The notes beneath the pieces are model-generated. The model did not search any database, was not told the DNA's origin, and was given only the letters and a program-made list of their open reading frames with translations. Below, piece by piece: positions 42,250 through 51,921 of a DNA stretch of 64,000 nt. Where the stretch lies: the NCBI RefSeq assembly GCF_031764535.1, contig NZ_CP134499.1:4419679-4483678 (forward strand). The letters run 5' to 3'. How positions within the stretch are numbered: position 1 is the first letter of the stretch; each line of letters begins with the position of its first letter. The DNA comes from Pseudomonas sp. SG20056 (GTDB taxonomy: Bacteria; Pseudomonadota; Gammaproteobacteria; Pseudomonadales; Pseudomonadaceae). The translations under genes were made by a program, and so were the position numbers.

Positions 42250-44085
42250 TTACTCAACCGTTACGCTCTTGGCCAGATTGCGCGGCTGGTCGACGTCGGT
42301 GCCCTTGAGCACGGCGACGTAGTAGGACAGCAGCTGCAGCGGAATGGTGTAGAGGATCGGCGCGAGGGCGTCGTGGATGTGCGGCATGTTCACCACATGG
42401 GTGCCCTCGCCATTGCTCATGCCGGCCTGCTGATCGGCAAACACCACCAGCTCGCCGCCACGGGCGCGCACTTCCTGCAGGTTGGATTTGAGCTTTTCCA
42501 GCAGCTCGTTGTTCGGCGCCACGGTGACCACCGGCATATCGCTGTCCACCAGCGCCAATGGGCCGTGCTTGAGCTCGCCAGCCGGGTAGGCTTCGGCGTG
42601 GATATAGGAGATTTCCTTGAGCTTGAGCGCGCCTTCCATCGCCACCGGGTACTGCGCGCCGCGGCCGAGGAACAGGCTGTGGTGCTTCTCGGCGAACAGC
42701 TCGGAGACTTTCTCCACCACGCTGTCCATGGCCAGGGCTTCGCCCAGGCGGGTCGGCAGGCGGCGCAGCTCTTCCACCAGCTCGGCTTGCAGGGCTTTAT
42801 CCAGGGTGCCACGCACCTGGCCGAGGGACAGCGTCAGCAGCATCAGCGCGACCAGCTGGGTGGTGAAGGCTTTAGTTGAGGCCACACCGATTTCCGGGCC
42901 GGCCTGGGTCAGCAGGGTCAGGTCGGATTCGCGCACCAGCGAGCTGATGCCAACGTTGCAGATCGCCAGGCTGGCCAGGTAGCCCAACTCCTTACCGTTA
43001 CGCAGCGCGGCCAGGGTGTCGGCGGTTTCGCCGGACTGGGAGATGCTGACAAACAGGGTGTCCGGCTGCACCACTACCTTGCGGTAGCGAAATTCGCTCG
43101 CCACTTCGATCTGGCAAGGAATCCCAGCCAGGCCTTCCAGCCAGTAACGGGCGACCATACCGGCGTGATAACTGGTGCCGCAGGCAACGATCTGCACGTT
43201 GCGCACCTTGGCAAACAGCTCAGCGGCTTGCGGACCGAAAGCCTGAACCAGTACGTGGTCGGAACCCAGACGGCCTTCCAGGGTGCGTTGTACGACCTTG
43301 GGCTGTTCGTGGATTTCCTTGAGCATAAAGTGGCGGTACTCGCCCTTGTCAGCGGCCTCGGCACCTTCGTGGTACTGCACGCTCTCACGCGTCACCGACT
43401 GGCCGGCGGCATCCCAGATCTGCACGCTGTCGCGCTGGATCTCAGCAATATCGCCTTCTTCCAGGTACATAAAACGGTCGGTGACCTGACGCAGAGCCAG
43501 CTGGTCGGAGGCAAGGAAGTTTTCGCCCAGACCCAGGCCGATCACCAGTGGGCTGCCACTGCGCGCGGCGACCAGGCGATCCGGCTGCTTGCTGCTGATC
43601 ACCGCCAGGCCATAGGCGCCGTGCAGTTGCTTGACCGCCTGTTTCAGCGCGGCCGTCAGGTCTGTCTGCGCTTTGAGGATGTGATCGAGCAGGTGCACGA
43701 TCACTTCGGTGTCGGTGTCAGAGCTGAACACATAGCCCAAGCCCTTGAGCTCGCTGCGCAGTTCTTCGTGGTTCTCGATGATGCCGTTGTGCACCACCGC
43801 CAGGTCATGGCCGGAGAAGTGCGGGTGGGCATTGCGCTCGCTTGGCGCACCGTGGGTAGCCCAGCGGGTGTGGGCGATGCCCAGGCGGCCGGCCAATGGT
43901 TCAGTGCTCAGCGCGCTTTCCAGCTCGCTGACCTTGCCGACACGGCGGCGACGATCGAGACCGCCCTGCTCAGTCAGCAGCGCCACACCGGCACTGTCAT
44001 AGCCGCGGTATTCCAGGCGCTTGAGGCCTTCAACCAACACGGCGGTGATATTGCGTTCAGCGACTGCGCCTACGATGCCACACAT
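42250..44085 (-). CDS. glmS: Glutamine-fructose-6-phosphate aminotransferase GlmS
   Basis: A 611-residue enzyme that makes glucosamine-6-phosphate for peptidoglycan and LPS. The start MCGIVGAV places catalytic Cys at position 2 after Met removal; the glutaminase domain (~1-240) has THGAPSERNAHPH. Two SIS sugar-isomerase domains follow (VACGTSYHAGMVARYWLE, SISQSGETADTLAAL, FLGRGAQYPVAMEGALKLKEISYIHAEAYPAGELKHGPLAL), ending LAKSVTVE. ATG 44085 has AAGGAG six bases upstream. It follows the DeoR-type gene by ten bases. Confidence 0.97.
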   Translation of the reverse strand: MCGIVGAVAERNITAVLVEGLKRLEYRGYDSAGVALLTEQGGLDRRRRVGKVSELESALSTEPLAGRLGIAHTRWATHGAPSERNAHPHFSGHDLAVVHNGIIENHEELRSELKGLGYVFSSDTDTEVIVHLLDHILKAQTDLTAALKQAVKQLHGAYGLAVISSKQPDRLVAARSGSPLVIGLGLGENFLASDQLALRQVTDRFMYLEEGDIAEIQRDSVQIWDAAGQSVTRESVQYHEGAEAADKGEYRHFMLKEIHEQPKVVQRTLEGRLGSDHVLVQAFGPQAAELFAKVRNVQIVACGTSYHAGMVARYWLEGLAGIPCQIEVASEFRYRKVVVQPDTLFVSISQSGETADTLAALRNGKELGYLASLAICNVGISSLVRESDLTLLTQAGPEIGVASTKAFTTQLVALMLLTLSLGQVRGTLDKALQAELVEELRRLPTRLGEALAMDSVVEKVSELFAEKHHSLFLGRGAQYPVAMEGALKLKEISYIHAEAYPAGELKHGPLALVDSDMPVVTVAPNNELLEKLKSNLQEVRARGGELVVFADQQAGMSNGEGTHVVNMPHIHDALAPILYTIPLQLLSYYVAVLKGTDVDQPRNLAKSVTVE

Positions 44086-44095
44086 AATCTTCTCC

Positions 44096-44863
44096 TTAAG
44101 CTTCAACAGCCGCGCAGATCAGCTTGATGCCGCGCTCGGTTAATTGTTCACGAGCCTCAGGGCTGAGGCGTTCGTCAGTTATCAGGGTATGGATGCTGCT
44201 CCAGGGCAACTCCAGGTTGGGAATCTTGCGGCCGATCTTGTCGCTCTCGACCATCACCACCACTTCGCGAGCCACCTCGGCCATGACCCGGCTCAGGCCG
44301 AGCAATTCATTGAAGGTGGTGGTGCCACGGTTCAGGTCGATGCCATCAGCACCGATAAACAGCTGGTCGAAGTCATACGAACGCAGCACCTGTTCGGCGA
44401 CTTGGCCCTGGAAGGATTCCGAATGCGGGTCCCAGGTGCCGCCGGTCATCAACAGCACCGGCTCGTGCTCCAGCTCGCTGATGGCGCGGGCCACGTTGAG
44501 CGAGTTGGTCATCACCACCAGGCCGGGCTTGTGGCCAAGCTGCGGGATCATCGCCGCGGTGGTGGTGCCGCTGTCGATGATGATCCGCGCATGCTCACGA
44601 ATGCGTGCCACCCCGGCGCGGGCGATGGCCTGCTTGTACTGGGAGATCGGCTGGATATCGCTGATCAGCTCCTGCGGCATCGGCACAGCACCGCCGTAGC
44701 GGCGCAGCAGCAAGCCGTTCTTTTCCAGGGCGGCGAGGTCTTTGCGAATGGTCACTTCAGACGTGGCGAAGGCTTTCGACAACTCATCCACACTCACCTC
44801 ACCTTGCTCGGCGAGCAGGGCAAGAATGGTGTGGCGTCGCTGCGGAGTGTTGCGTTTCGACAT
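44096..44863 (-). CDS. DeoR/GlpR family regulator, probable GlmR
   Basis: A 255-residue repressor-type protein. The N-terminal winged helix (RRHTILALLAEQGEVSVDELSKAFATSEVTIRKDLAALEKNGLLLRRYGGA) is DeoR-like; the C-terminal sugar-phosphate sensor has IIDSGTTTAAMIPQL, TNSLNVARAI, MTGGTWDPHSESFQG and FIGADGIDLNRG. Position between glmU and glmS suggests control of amino-sugar synthesis by a hexosamine phosphate. Confidence 0.9.
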   Translation of the reverse strand: MSKRNTPQRRHTILALLAEQGEVSVDELSKAFATSEVTIRKDLAALEKNGLLLRRYGGAVPMPQELISDIQPISQYKQAIARAGVARIREHARIIIDSGTTTAAMIPQLGHKPGLVVMTNSLNVARAISELEHEPVLLMTGGTWDPHSESFQGQVAEQVLRSYDFDQLFIGADGIDLNRGTTTFNELLGLSRVMAEVAREVVVMVESDKIGRKIPNLELPWSSIHTLITDERLSPEAREQLTERGIKLICAAVEA

Positions 44864-44962
44864 GCTAAGTTTCGATTCGAAAGATAATGGCGCGAATCAA
44901 AACCTAATGAAGCTTTTCCGTCAAGCGGGAATCGACATCTGGCGATGTGTGCCCAAGCGATT

Positions 44963-45487
44963 TCAGCGGGTTGGCAGGTGCTGGTTAGGGTCGAGATAGA
45001 ACATCTTCTTCCAGCCTTGGGTCGACTCGTCCGCCCGCCAAGGCAGCGGCAACAGGCTGACAATCGAATAATGCAGGTGCGCCGGTTTGCCTCGCGCGTT
45101 ACCCGTATCGCCCACCGTGCCAAGCACACTGCCGACCAACAGCGGTTGGCCTGGGTAAGCATCGATGGTGTCTAGATGGGCGTAGTAATGCATGCGCCAT
45201 TTCGGCCCCAGAGCGACCACCACTTTGCCGCCCTGCGCGAGCTCACCGCGAAACAGCACCAGGCCATAGCTGGCAGAAAGCACTGGCGTGCCCTGTTTGG
45301 CGAAGATATCGATGCCCTTGTGCACGCCGGAGCGGCCCCAGGGCTCGAACCAGAAGGTGCGCGGATGCCAGTCCCGGTTACTGGCACCCTGCACCGGGAT
45401 CTGCGGCCATTCCGGCAGCACGGCCCAGACAAGAAACAGCGCCGGGACAATCCAGCGTTTGCGTAACGGCATCCTTGCCAACTCCAT
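44963..45487 (-). CDS. M23 family metallopeptidase-like protein
   Basis: A 174-residue protein with an N-terminal hydrophobic signal or anchor (RWIVPALFLVWAVLP). The M23/LytM zinc site is present: HKGIDIFAKQGTPV (H-x3-D) and KPAHLHYSI (H-x-H), with YGLVLF and HYYAHLDTI between. It probably trims peptidoglycan cross-links or is a related enzyme. ATG 45487 overlaps the glmU stop (TGATG); ATG 45472 is an alternative start nearer the hydrophobic segment. Lies in the glmU-glmS operon region. Confidence 0.85.
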   Translation of the reverse strand: MELARMPLRKRWIVPALFLVWAVLPEWPQIPVQGASNRDWHPRTFWFEPWGRSGVHKGIDIFAKQGTPVLSASYGLVLFRGELAQGGKVVVALGPKWRMHYYAHLDTIDAYPGQPLLVGSVLGTVGDTGNARGKPAHLHYSIVSLLPLPWRADESTQGWKKMFYLDPNQHLPTR

Positions 45488-46848
45488 CAGCTCTTCTTGG
45501 TCGGGCGCTTCCAGCCCTCGATATTGCGCTGTTTGGCACGGCCGACGGCCAGCGTGTTATCCGGCACATCGCCGGTAATCACCGAACCGGCACCGGTGGT
45601 GGCGCGATCACCCAGCGTCACCGGCGCAACCAGGGCGCTGTTGGAGCCGATAAACACGTCCTCGCCCAGAACCGTCTTGAACTTGTTGGCGCCGTCATAG
45701 TTGCAGGTGATGGTGCCAGCGCCGATATTGGTTCGCGCACCGATCTCGGCGTCGCCCAGGTAGCTCAGGTGCCCGGCCTTGGCACCCTCGCCCATTCTGG
45801 CGTTCTTCAGTTCGACGAAGTTACCCACATGCGCTTTGGCGCCCAGTACCGAGCCCGGACGCAGGCGGGCGAATGGACCGCAATCGGCACCCTCACCCAC
45901 TTCGGCACCTTCCAGATGGCTGTTGGCTTTGACGATGGCACCTTTGCGCAGAACCGAGTTTTTGATCACGCAGTTCGGGCCGATCTGCACGCCATCTTCG
46001 ATCAGCACCTGGCCTTCGAGGATTACGTTGATATCGATCGACACATCGCGGCCTACCGTGACTTCGCCGCGCAGGTCGAAACGCGCCGGATCGATCAGGG
46101 TCACGCCCTGCACCATCAAACGGCGCGCTGCGCGGTACTGATAGTGGCGCTCCAGTTGCGACAGCTGGATGCGGTCGTTGGCGCCCAGTACTTCCATCTC
46201 GTCAGCCGCCTGCTCAGTAGCGACGACCAGACCATCGGCCACCGCCATGGCAATCACGTCGGTGAGGTAGTACTCGCCCTGGGCGTTGCTGTTGGACAGA
46301 CGACCGAGCCAATCACCGAGTTTTTTCCCTGGGACGGCGAGAATGCCGGTGTTGCCTTCACGGATCAGGCGCTGCTCGGCGCTGGCGTCCTTGTGCTCGA
46401 CGATGGCCTTCACCACACCCTGCTCATCGCGCACGATGCGGCCGTAGCCAGTCGGGTCGTTCAGATTGACCGTGAGCAAGCCGAGTTGCTGTTCGCTGAC
46501 CTGCTGTAACAGACGCTGCAGGGTTTCCACTTCGATCAACGGAACATCGCCATAGAGAATCAGCACGCGCTCGGCGCTCAACGCCGGTAGCGCCTGGGCC
46601 ACGGCATGCCCAGTGCCCAGTTGTTCGCTCTGCAGCACGAAATTCAGGTCATCCGCCGCCAGTCGCTCGCGCACCAATTCCGCGCCATGGCCGATCACCA
46701 CATGAATGCCTTGCGGTTTCAGCAGGCGGGCAGTGTCGATCACATGACCAAGCATGGATTTCCCGGCAACCGGGTGCAGTACTTTCGGCAAGGCGGAACG
46801 CATGCGGGTGCCTTGGCCGGCGGCGAGGATAACGATATCGAGCGACAT
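45487..46848 (-). CDS. glmU: Bifunctional N-acetyltransferase/uridyltransferase GlmU
   Basis: A 453-residue enzyme that acetylates glucosamine-1-phosphate and then makes UDP-GlcNAc. The N-terminal pyrophosphorylase has VILAAGQGTRMRSALPKVLHPVAGKSML and YGDVPLI. The C-terminal left-handed beta helix has hexapeptide repeats (IGPNCVIKNSVLRKGAIVKANSHLEGAEVGEGADCGPFARLRPGSVLG) and the active-site region KNARMGEGAKAGHLSYLGDAEIGARTNIGAGTITCNYDG. It starts about 130 bases after the atpC stop, beyond the atp terminator. Confidence 0.97.
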   Translation of the reverse strand: MSLDIVILAAGQGTRMRSALPKVLHPVAGKSMLGHVIDTARLLKPQGIHVVIGHGAELVRERLAADDLNFVLQSEQLGTGHAVAQALPALSAERVLILYGDVPLIEVETLQRLLQQVSEQQLGLLTVNLNDPTGYGRIVRDEQGVVKAIVEHKDASAEQRLIREGNTGILAVPGKKLGDWLGRLSNSNAQGEYYLTDVIAMAVADGLVVATEQAADEMEVLGANDRIQLSQLERHYQYRAARRLMVQGVTLIDPARFDLRGEVTVGRDVSIDINVILEGQVLIEDGVQIGPNCVIKNSVLRKGAIVKANSHLEGAEVGEGADCGPFARLRPGSVLGAKAHVGNFVELKNARMGEGAKAGHLSYLGDAEIGARTNIGAGTITCNYDGANKFKTVLGEDVFIGSNSALVAPVTLGDRATTGAGSVITGDVPDNTLAVGRAKQRNIEGWKRPTKKS

Positions 46849-46920
46849 AAGAGCAGATTCCAGGCAGACGAAGGCGGGCTAAATCCCTAGCCCGGCCAAC
46901 TGAAAAGGTAAAAACAGCAG

Positions 46921-46953
46921 GCAAAGAAAAAGGGTAGCCAAGGCTACCCTTTT
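46921..46953 (-). terminator. Rho-independent terminator of the atp operon
   Basis: AAAGGGTAGCC / GGCTACCCTTT, an 11-bp stem with a two-base loop, followed by a T-rich run on the minus strand. It starts 26 bases after the atpC stop. Confidence 0.9.
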
Positions 46954-46978
46954 ACTCGTTTGCGATGAAGCGCCGGAA

Positions 46979-47404
46979 TTAACCGCCGAACTTCTTGCGC
47001 AACTGCTGAACGGTACGCAGCTGAGCCGCGACCTCAGCCAGGTGAGCGGCTGCGGAACCGTAGTCGAACTCCGCGCCCTTCTCATTCAAGGCATTCTCGG
47101 CAGCCCGGAGGGCTTCCTGAGCAGCAGCTTCATCGATATCGGCAGCACGCTGCACGGTATCGGCGAGAACTTTCACCACACTCGGCTGAACTTCGAGGAA
47201 GCCACCGGAGATGTAGAACACCTCGGTTTCGCCACCCAGCTTGACCAGACGAATCGGACCCGGTTTGAGGTCGGTGATCAGCGGCGCGTGGCCTGGAGCG
47301 ATACCGATATCACCCAGGTTGCCGTGCGCAATCACCATCTCGACCAGACCGGAGAAGATCTCGCCTTCTGCGCTGACGATGTCGCAATGGACTGTCATAG
47401 CCAT
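46979..47404 (-). CDS. atpC: ATP synthase epsilon subunit
   Basis: A 141-residue F1 epsilon subunit. Beta-sandwich opening MTVHCDIVSAEGEIFSGLVEMVIAHGNLGDIGIAPGHAPLITDLKPG, then the C-terminal helical hairpin (AAQEALRAAENALNEKGAEF). It couples rotor movement to F1 and can inhibit hydrolysis. ATG 47404 has GAGG six bases upstream; the in-frame ORF to 47416 is a longer alternative. Last gene of the operon. Confidence 0.96.
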   Translation of the reverse strand: MAMTVHCDIVSAEGEIFSGLVEMVIAHGNLGDIGIAPGHAPLITDLKPGPIRLVKLGGETEVFYISGGFLEVQPSVVKVLADTVQRAADIDEAAAQEALRAAENALNEKGAEFDYGSAAAHLAEVAAQLRTVQQLRKKFGG

Positions 47405-47485
47405 GTCTAACCTCACGTATCGATCTGCTTACACACTACTGCGGATAAACAGACCGTAAGCGCCCGTTGCCGGGCGCACGGGTGA

Positions 47486-48862
47486 TTACAGTTTCTTCGC
47501 TTTCTCAACAGCTTCTTCGATGCTGCCAACCATGTAGAACGCCTGCTCTGGCAGGTGATCGTAGTCACCTTTCAGAATGCCGCTGAAACCGGCAATGGTG
47601 TCCTTCAGGGAAACGTACTTGCCTGGCGAACCGGTGAAGACTTCGGCCACGAAGAACGGCTGGGACAGGAAGCGCTGGATCTTACGAGCACGGGATACCA
47701 GCTGCTTGTCTGCTTCGGACAGTTCGTCCATACCCAGAATCGCGATGATGTCCTTCAGCTCTTTGTAGCGCTGCAGTACGTACTGCACGCCGCGAGCGGT
47801 GTCGTAGTGCTCCTGGCCGATAACCATCGGGTCCAGCTGGCGCGACGTCGAGTCGAGTGGATCGACCGCTGGGTAGATACCCAGGGAGGCGATGTCACGG
47901 GACAGTACAACGGTGGCGTCCAAGTGGGCGAAGGTGGTCGCCGGGCTTGGGTCGGTCAGGTCGTCCGCAGGTACGTATACGGCCTGGATCGAGGTGATCG
48001 AACCGGTCTTGGTCGAAGTAATACGCTCTTGCAGAACGCCCATTTCTTCGGCCAGGGTCGGCTGATAACCCACTGCCGACGGCATACGGCCGAGCAGTGC
48101 GGATACTTCAGTACCGGCCAGGGTGTAACGGTAGATGTTGTCCACGAAGAACAGAACATCACGGCCTTCGTCACGGAACTTCTCGGCCATGGTCAGGCCG
48201 GTCAGTGCTACGCGCAGACGGTTGCCTGGTGGCTCGTTCATCTGACCGTAAACCAGGGCTACCTTGTCGAGAACGTTGGAGTCCTTCATCTCGTGGTAGA
48301 AGTCGTTACCCTCACGAGTACGCTCACCCACACCGGCGAACACGGAATAACCGCTGTGCTCGATGGCGATGTTACGGATCAGTTCCATCATGTTTACGGT
48401 TTTGCCTACACCGGCACCACCGAACAGACCGACTTTACCGCCCTTGGCGAACGGGCAAACCAGGTCGATAACCTTGATGCCGGTTTCCAGCAGCTCGTTG
48501 GAGCCAGCTTGCTCGGCGTAGGTCGGTGCGGCACGGTGAATGCCCCAACGCTCTTCTTCGCCAATCGGGCCAGCTTCGTCGATTGGGTTGCCCAGCACGT
48601 CCATGATACGGCCCAGGGTTTTCACCCCAACCGGTACCTGGATGCCTGCGCCAGTGCTGCCGACGCTCAGGCCACGCTTGAGGCCTTCGGTCGAACCCAT
48701 CGCAATGGTACGTACCACGCCGTCGCCCAGCTGCTGCTGAACTTCCAGGGTGGTTTCGGCGCCGACTACTTTCAGCGCTTCATAAACACTCGGCACTTGA
48801 TCACGCGGGAATTCCACGTCGATAACGGCGCCGATGATTTGAACGATACGTCCGCTACTCAT
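47486..48862 (-). CDS. atpD: ATP synthase beta subunit
   Basis: A 458-residue catalytic F1 subunit. Walker A GGAGVGKTVNMMELIRNIA (~150-168), GERTREGNDFYHEM with the catalytic Glu, Walker B DVLFFVDNIYRYTLAGTEVSALLGRMPSAVGYQPTLAEEMG, and PADDLTDPSPATTFAHLDATVVLSR. The length is normal. Confidence 0.98.
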   Translation of the reverse strand: MSSGRIVQIIGAVIDVEFPRDQVPSVYEALKVVGAETTLEVQQQLGDGVVRTIAMGSTEGLKRGLSVGSTGAGIQVPVGVKTLGRIMDVLGNPIDEAGPIGEEERWGIHRAAPTYAEQAGSNELLETGIKVIDLVCPFAKGGKVGLFGGAGVGKTVNMMELIRNIAIEHSGYSVFAGVGERTREGNDFYHEMKDSNVLDKVALVYGQMNEPPGNRLRVALTGLTMAEKFRDEGRDVLFFVDNIYRYTLAGTEVSALLGRMPSAVGYQPTLAEEMGVLQERITSTKTGSITSIQAVYVPADDLTDPSPATTFAHLDATVVLSRDIASLGIYPAVDPLDSTSRQLDPMVIGQEHYDTARGVQYVLQRYKELKDIIAILGMDELSEADKQLVSRARKIQRFLSQPFFVAEVFTGSPGKYVSLKDTIAGFSGILKGDYDHLPEQAFYMVGSIEEAVEKAKKL

Positions 48863-48892
48863 CTTTGGTTCCTCTGAATATTTGAACCGTGC

Positions 48893-49753
48893 TTAAACCG
48901 CGGCAGCGCCGCCGACGATTTCCGAAATTTCCTGGGTGATCGCTGCCTGACGTGCCTTGTTGTAAACCAACTGCAGGTCTTTGATGATATCGCCAGCGTT
49001 GTCGGTGGCGTTCTTCATCGCGATCATCCGGGCCGCTTGTTCAGCCGCGTTGTTCTCAACCACTGCCTGGTACACCTGCGACTCCACGTAACGCACCATC
49101 AAGCCGTCGAGCAGCTCTTTGGCGTCGGGTTCGTACAGGTAATCCCAGTGGTGCTTGAGTTCTTTATCCGGATCAGCCACCAGCGGAATCAACTGCTCCA
49201 CTGTCGGCTTTTGCGTCATGGTATTGATGAACTTGTTCGAGACCACGGACAAACGATCGATGCGACCATCGAGGTAGGCATCGAGCATTACCTTGACGCT
49301 ACCGATCAGATCATTGATCGACGGTTCTTCGCCCAGGTGGCTGATCGCAGCAACGATGTTGCCACCAAAGTTGCGGAAGAACGCCGCACCCTTGCTGCCA
49401 ACTACGCAGAGATCGATCTCTACGCCTTGCTCGCGATTGCTCGCCATGTCTTTGACCAGAGCCTTGAACAGGTTGGTGTTCAGACCACCACACAGACCAC
49501 GGTCCGAGCTCACCACGACATAACCTACGCGCTTAACTTCGCGCTCGATCATGAACGGGTGACGGTATTCCGGGTTGGCGTTGGCCAGATGACCAATCAC
49601 CTGACGGATACGCTCCGCGTAGGGACGGCTAGCAGCCATGCGCATTTGTGCTCTGCGCATTTTGCTGACCGCCACCTTTTCCATGGCGCTGGTGATCTTC
49701 TGCGTGCTTTTGATGCTCGCAATCTTGCTGCGAATCTCTTTTGCGCCTGCCAT
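48893..49753 (-). CDS. atpG: ATP synthase gamma subunit
   Basis: A 286-residue central stalk. The opening AGAKEIRSKIASIKSTQKITSAMEKVAVSKMRRAQ and the C-terminal ERMIA-like helix (ARMIAMKNATDNAGDIIKDLQLVYNKARQAAITQEISEIVGGA) form the long coiled coil that rotates inside alpha3beta3. DRGLCGGLNTNLFK is the conserved middle motif. Confidence 0.98.
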   Translation of the reverse strand: MAGAKEIRSKIASIKSTQKITSAMEKVAVSKMRRAQMRMAASRPYAERIRQVIGHLANANPEYRHPFMIEREVKRVGYVVVSSDRGLCGGLNTNLFKALVKDMASNREQGVEIDLCVVGSKGAAFFRNFGGNIVAAISHLGEEPSINDLIGSVKVMLDAYLDGRIDRLSVVSNKFINTMTQKPTVEQLIPLVADPDKELKHHWDYLYEPDAKELLDGLMVRYVESQVYQAVVENNAAEQAARMIAMKNATDNAGDIIKDLQLVYNKARQAAITQEISEIVGGAAAV

Positions 49754-49803
49754 TTGACACCTATCGGGTTAGCAAGCGGGGACCTCACGGCCCCCGCTGC
49801 GGC

Positions 49804-51348
49804 TTACCAGGTTTGGGTGGCCTTGAACTTCTCGATACCGGCTTTCAGGCCAGCGTCGATTTCGTCATTAAAGTCACCCTTCTCGTTGATCTTCGCCAGC
49901 AGTGCGGCGTGATCCCGGTTGAAGTAAGCAATCAGGGCCTGCTCGAATGCACCAATCTTGGCGACTTCGATATCGACCAGGAAACCACGCTCGGCGGCAT
50001 ACAGCGACAGCGACATGTCAGCGATAGACATTGGCGCATATTGCTTCTGCTTCATCAGCTCAGTAACGCGCTGACCGTGCTCAAGTTGCTTACGGGTGGC
50101 TTCGTCCAGGTCAGAAGCAAACTGGGCGAATGCCGCCAGTTCACGGTACTGAGCCAGAGCGGTACGGATACCACCGGAGAGCTTCTTGATGATCTTGGTC
50201 TGTGCAGCACCACCCACGCGGGATACCGAAATACCGGCGTTGACCGCAGGACGGATACCCGAGTTGAACATGGCCGATTCCAGGAAGATCTGACCGTCGG
50301 TGATCGAAATTACGTTGGTCGGAACGAACGCGGAAACGTCGCCCGCCTGGGTTTCGATGATCGGCAGAGCGGTCAGGGAACCGGTCTTGCCAGTCACGGC
50401 GCCATTGGTGAACTTCTCAACGTACTCTTCGGAAACGCGGGAAGCGCGCTCCAGCAGACGGCTGTGGAGATAGAACACGTCGCCTGGGTAGGCTTCACGG
50501 CCTGGCGGACGGCGCAGCAGCAGGGAAATCTGGCGGTAAGCCACTGCTTGCTTGGACAGATCGTCATAAACGATCAGCGCGTCTTCACCGCGATCGCGGA
50601 AGTATTCGCCCATGGTGCAACCGGCGTACGGTGCAATGAACTGCAGTGCAGCGGATTCGGAAGCGGAAGCTGCGACAACGATGGTGTTAGCCAGCGCGCC
50701 GTTTTCTTCCAGCTTGCGCACCACGTTAGCGATGGTCGATTGCTTCTGACCGATGGCTACGTAAACGCACTTAATGCCGCTGTTTTTCTGGTTGATGATG
50801 GCGTCGATGGCCAGAGCGGTTTTACCGATCTGACGGTCACCGATGATCAGCTCACGCTGGCCACGGCCAACCGGGATCATGGCATCGACCGACTTGTAAC
50901 CGGTCTGTACCGGCTGGTCGACCGACTTACGCCAGATCACGCCCGGCGCAACCTTTTCAACAGCGTCGGTAGCGACGTTGTTCAGCGGGCCTTTGCCGTC
51001 AATTGGGTTACCCAGTGCGTCAACGACGCGACCCAGCAGTTCCGGACCAACTGGAACTTCGAGGATGCGACCGGTGCACTTGGCGCTCATGCCTTCGGCC
51101 AGGGTGGTATAGGCACCCAGGACAACTGCACCGACGGAGTCTTGCTCCAGGTTCAGTGCCATACCGTAGACACCGCCCGGGAACTCGATCATTTCGCCGT
51201 ACATCACATCGGCGAGACCGTGAATGCGCACGATACCGTCGGAGACGGACACGATAGTGCCTTCGTTACGGGCTTGAGAGGCGACATCGAGTTTCTCGAT
51301 ACGCCCCTTGATGATTTCACTAATTTCGGAAGGATTGAGTTGCTGCAT
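49804..51348 (-). CDS. atpA: ATP synthase alpha subunit
   Basis: A 514-residue non-catalytic nucleotide-binding F1 subunit. Opening LNPSEISEIIKGRIEKL, Walker A IIGDRQIGKTALAIDAI (~168-184), Walker B-like ALIVYDDLSKQAVAYRQISLLLRRPPGREAYPGDVFYLHSRLLERASRV, and the signature PAVNAGISVSRVGGAAQTKIIKKL. The length is normal. Confidence 0.98.
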   Translation of the reverse strand: MQQLNPSEISEIIKGRIEKLDVASQARNEGTIVSVSDGIVRIHGLADVMYGEMIEFPGGVYGMALNLEQDSVGAVVLGAYTTLAEGMSAKCTGRILEVPVGPELLGRVVDALGNPIDGKGPLNNVATDAVEKVAPGVIWRKSVDQPVQTGYKSVDAMIPVGRGQRELIIGDRQIGKTALAIDAIINQKNSGIKCVYVAIGQKQSTIANVVRKLEENGALANTIVVAASASESAALQFIAPYAGCTMGEYFRDRGEDALIVYDDLSKQAVAYRQISLLLRRPPGREAYPGDVFYLHSRLLERASRVSEEYVEKFTNGAVTGKTGSLTALPIIETQAGDVSAFVPTNVISITDGQIFLESAMFNSGIRPAVNAGISVSRVGGAAQTKIIKKLSGGIRTALAQYRELAAFAQFASDLDEATRKQLEHGQRVTELMKQKQYAPMSIADMSLSLYAAERGFLVDIEVAKIGAFEQALIAYFNRDHAALLAKINEKGDFNDEIDAGLKAGIEKFKATQTW

Positions 51349-51369
51349 AGCTCTGCTGCCCCTTCAAAC

Positions 51370-51906
51370 TCAAGATTTCAATGCTTCGGCCAGCTTCGCG
51401 AGTTTGCCACGAACTGAGCCATCGATAACCAGGTCGCCGGCGCGGATCACGACACCACCAATCAGGGTGGCATCCTCCGCGGCGTGCAGACGCACTTCTC
51501 GGCCGAGCCGTGCACTGAGAACCTTGGCGAGTTTGTCTTGCTGTTCATCGCTCAATGCGAAGGCACTGGTAACGTCCACGTCGATCGACTTTTCCTGCTC
51601 GGCTTTGTACAGCTCGAACAGTTCAACGATCTGTGGCAACAGGGCCAGGCGATCGTTTTCAGCGACGATGTGAATGAAATTGCGTACCTGGGCGTCGAAC
51701 TTGTCACCACACACGTCAATGAACGTGGTGGCCTTGTCTGTACTCGTCAAACGCGGAGCCTTGAGCATGCTCTGCATGGTGCCGTCTTGCGACACCGCTG
51801 CAGCCAGGCCGAGCATGGCTGACCAATTGGCCAGCTGCTGATGGGCCTGGGCATACTCAAAGGCAGCCTTAGCGTAAGGTCGGGCCAGCGTGGTCAGTTC
51901 TGCCAT
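51370..51906 (-). CDS. atpH: ATP synthase delta subunit
   Basis: A 178-residue peripheral-stalk F1 subunit. Opening TLARPYAKAAFEYAQAHQQLANWSAML, and the C-terminal signature IGGVVIRAGDLVIDGSVRGKLAKLAEAL. It joins the b subunits to the top of F1. It lies 21 bases before atpA. Confidence 0.97.
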   Translation of the reverse strand: MAELTTLARPYAKAAFEYAQAHQQLANWSAMLGLAAAVSQDGTMQSMLKAPRLTSTDKATTFIDVCGDKFDAQVRNFIHIVAENDRLALLPQIVELFELYKAEQEKSIDVDVTSAFALSDEQQDKLAKVLSARLGREVRLHAAEDATLIGGVVIRAGDLVIDGSVRGKLAKLAEALKS

Positions 51907-51921
51907 GATCGCGCCCCTCGC

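Noticed and set aside
47555..48877. 440-codon open frame antisense to atpD
   Set aside because: atpD is certain; the antisense frame has low-complexity, non-family sequence.
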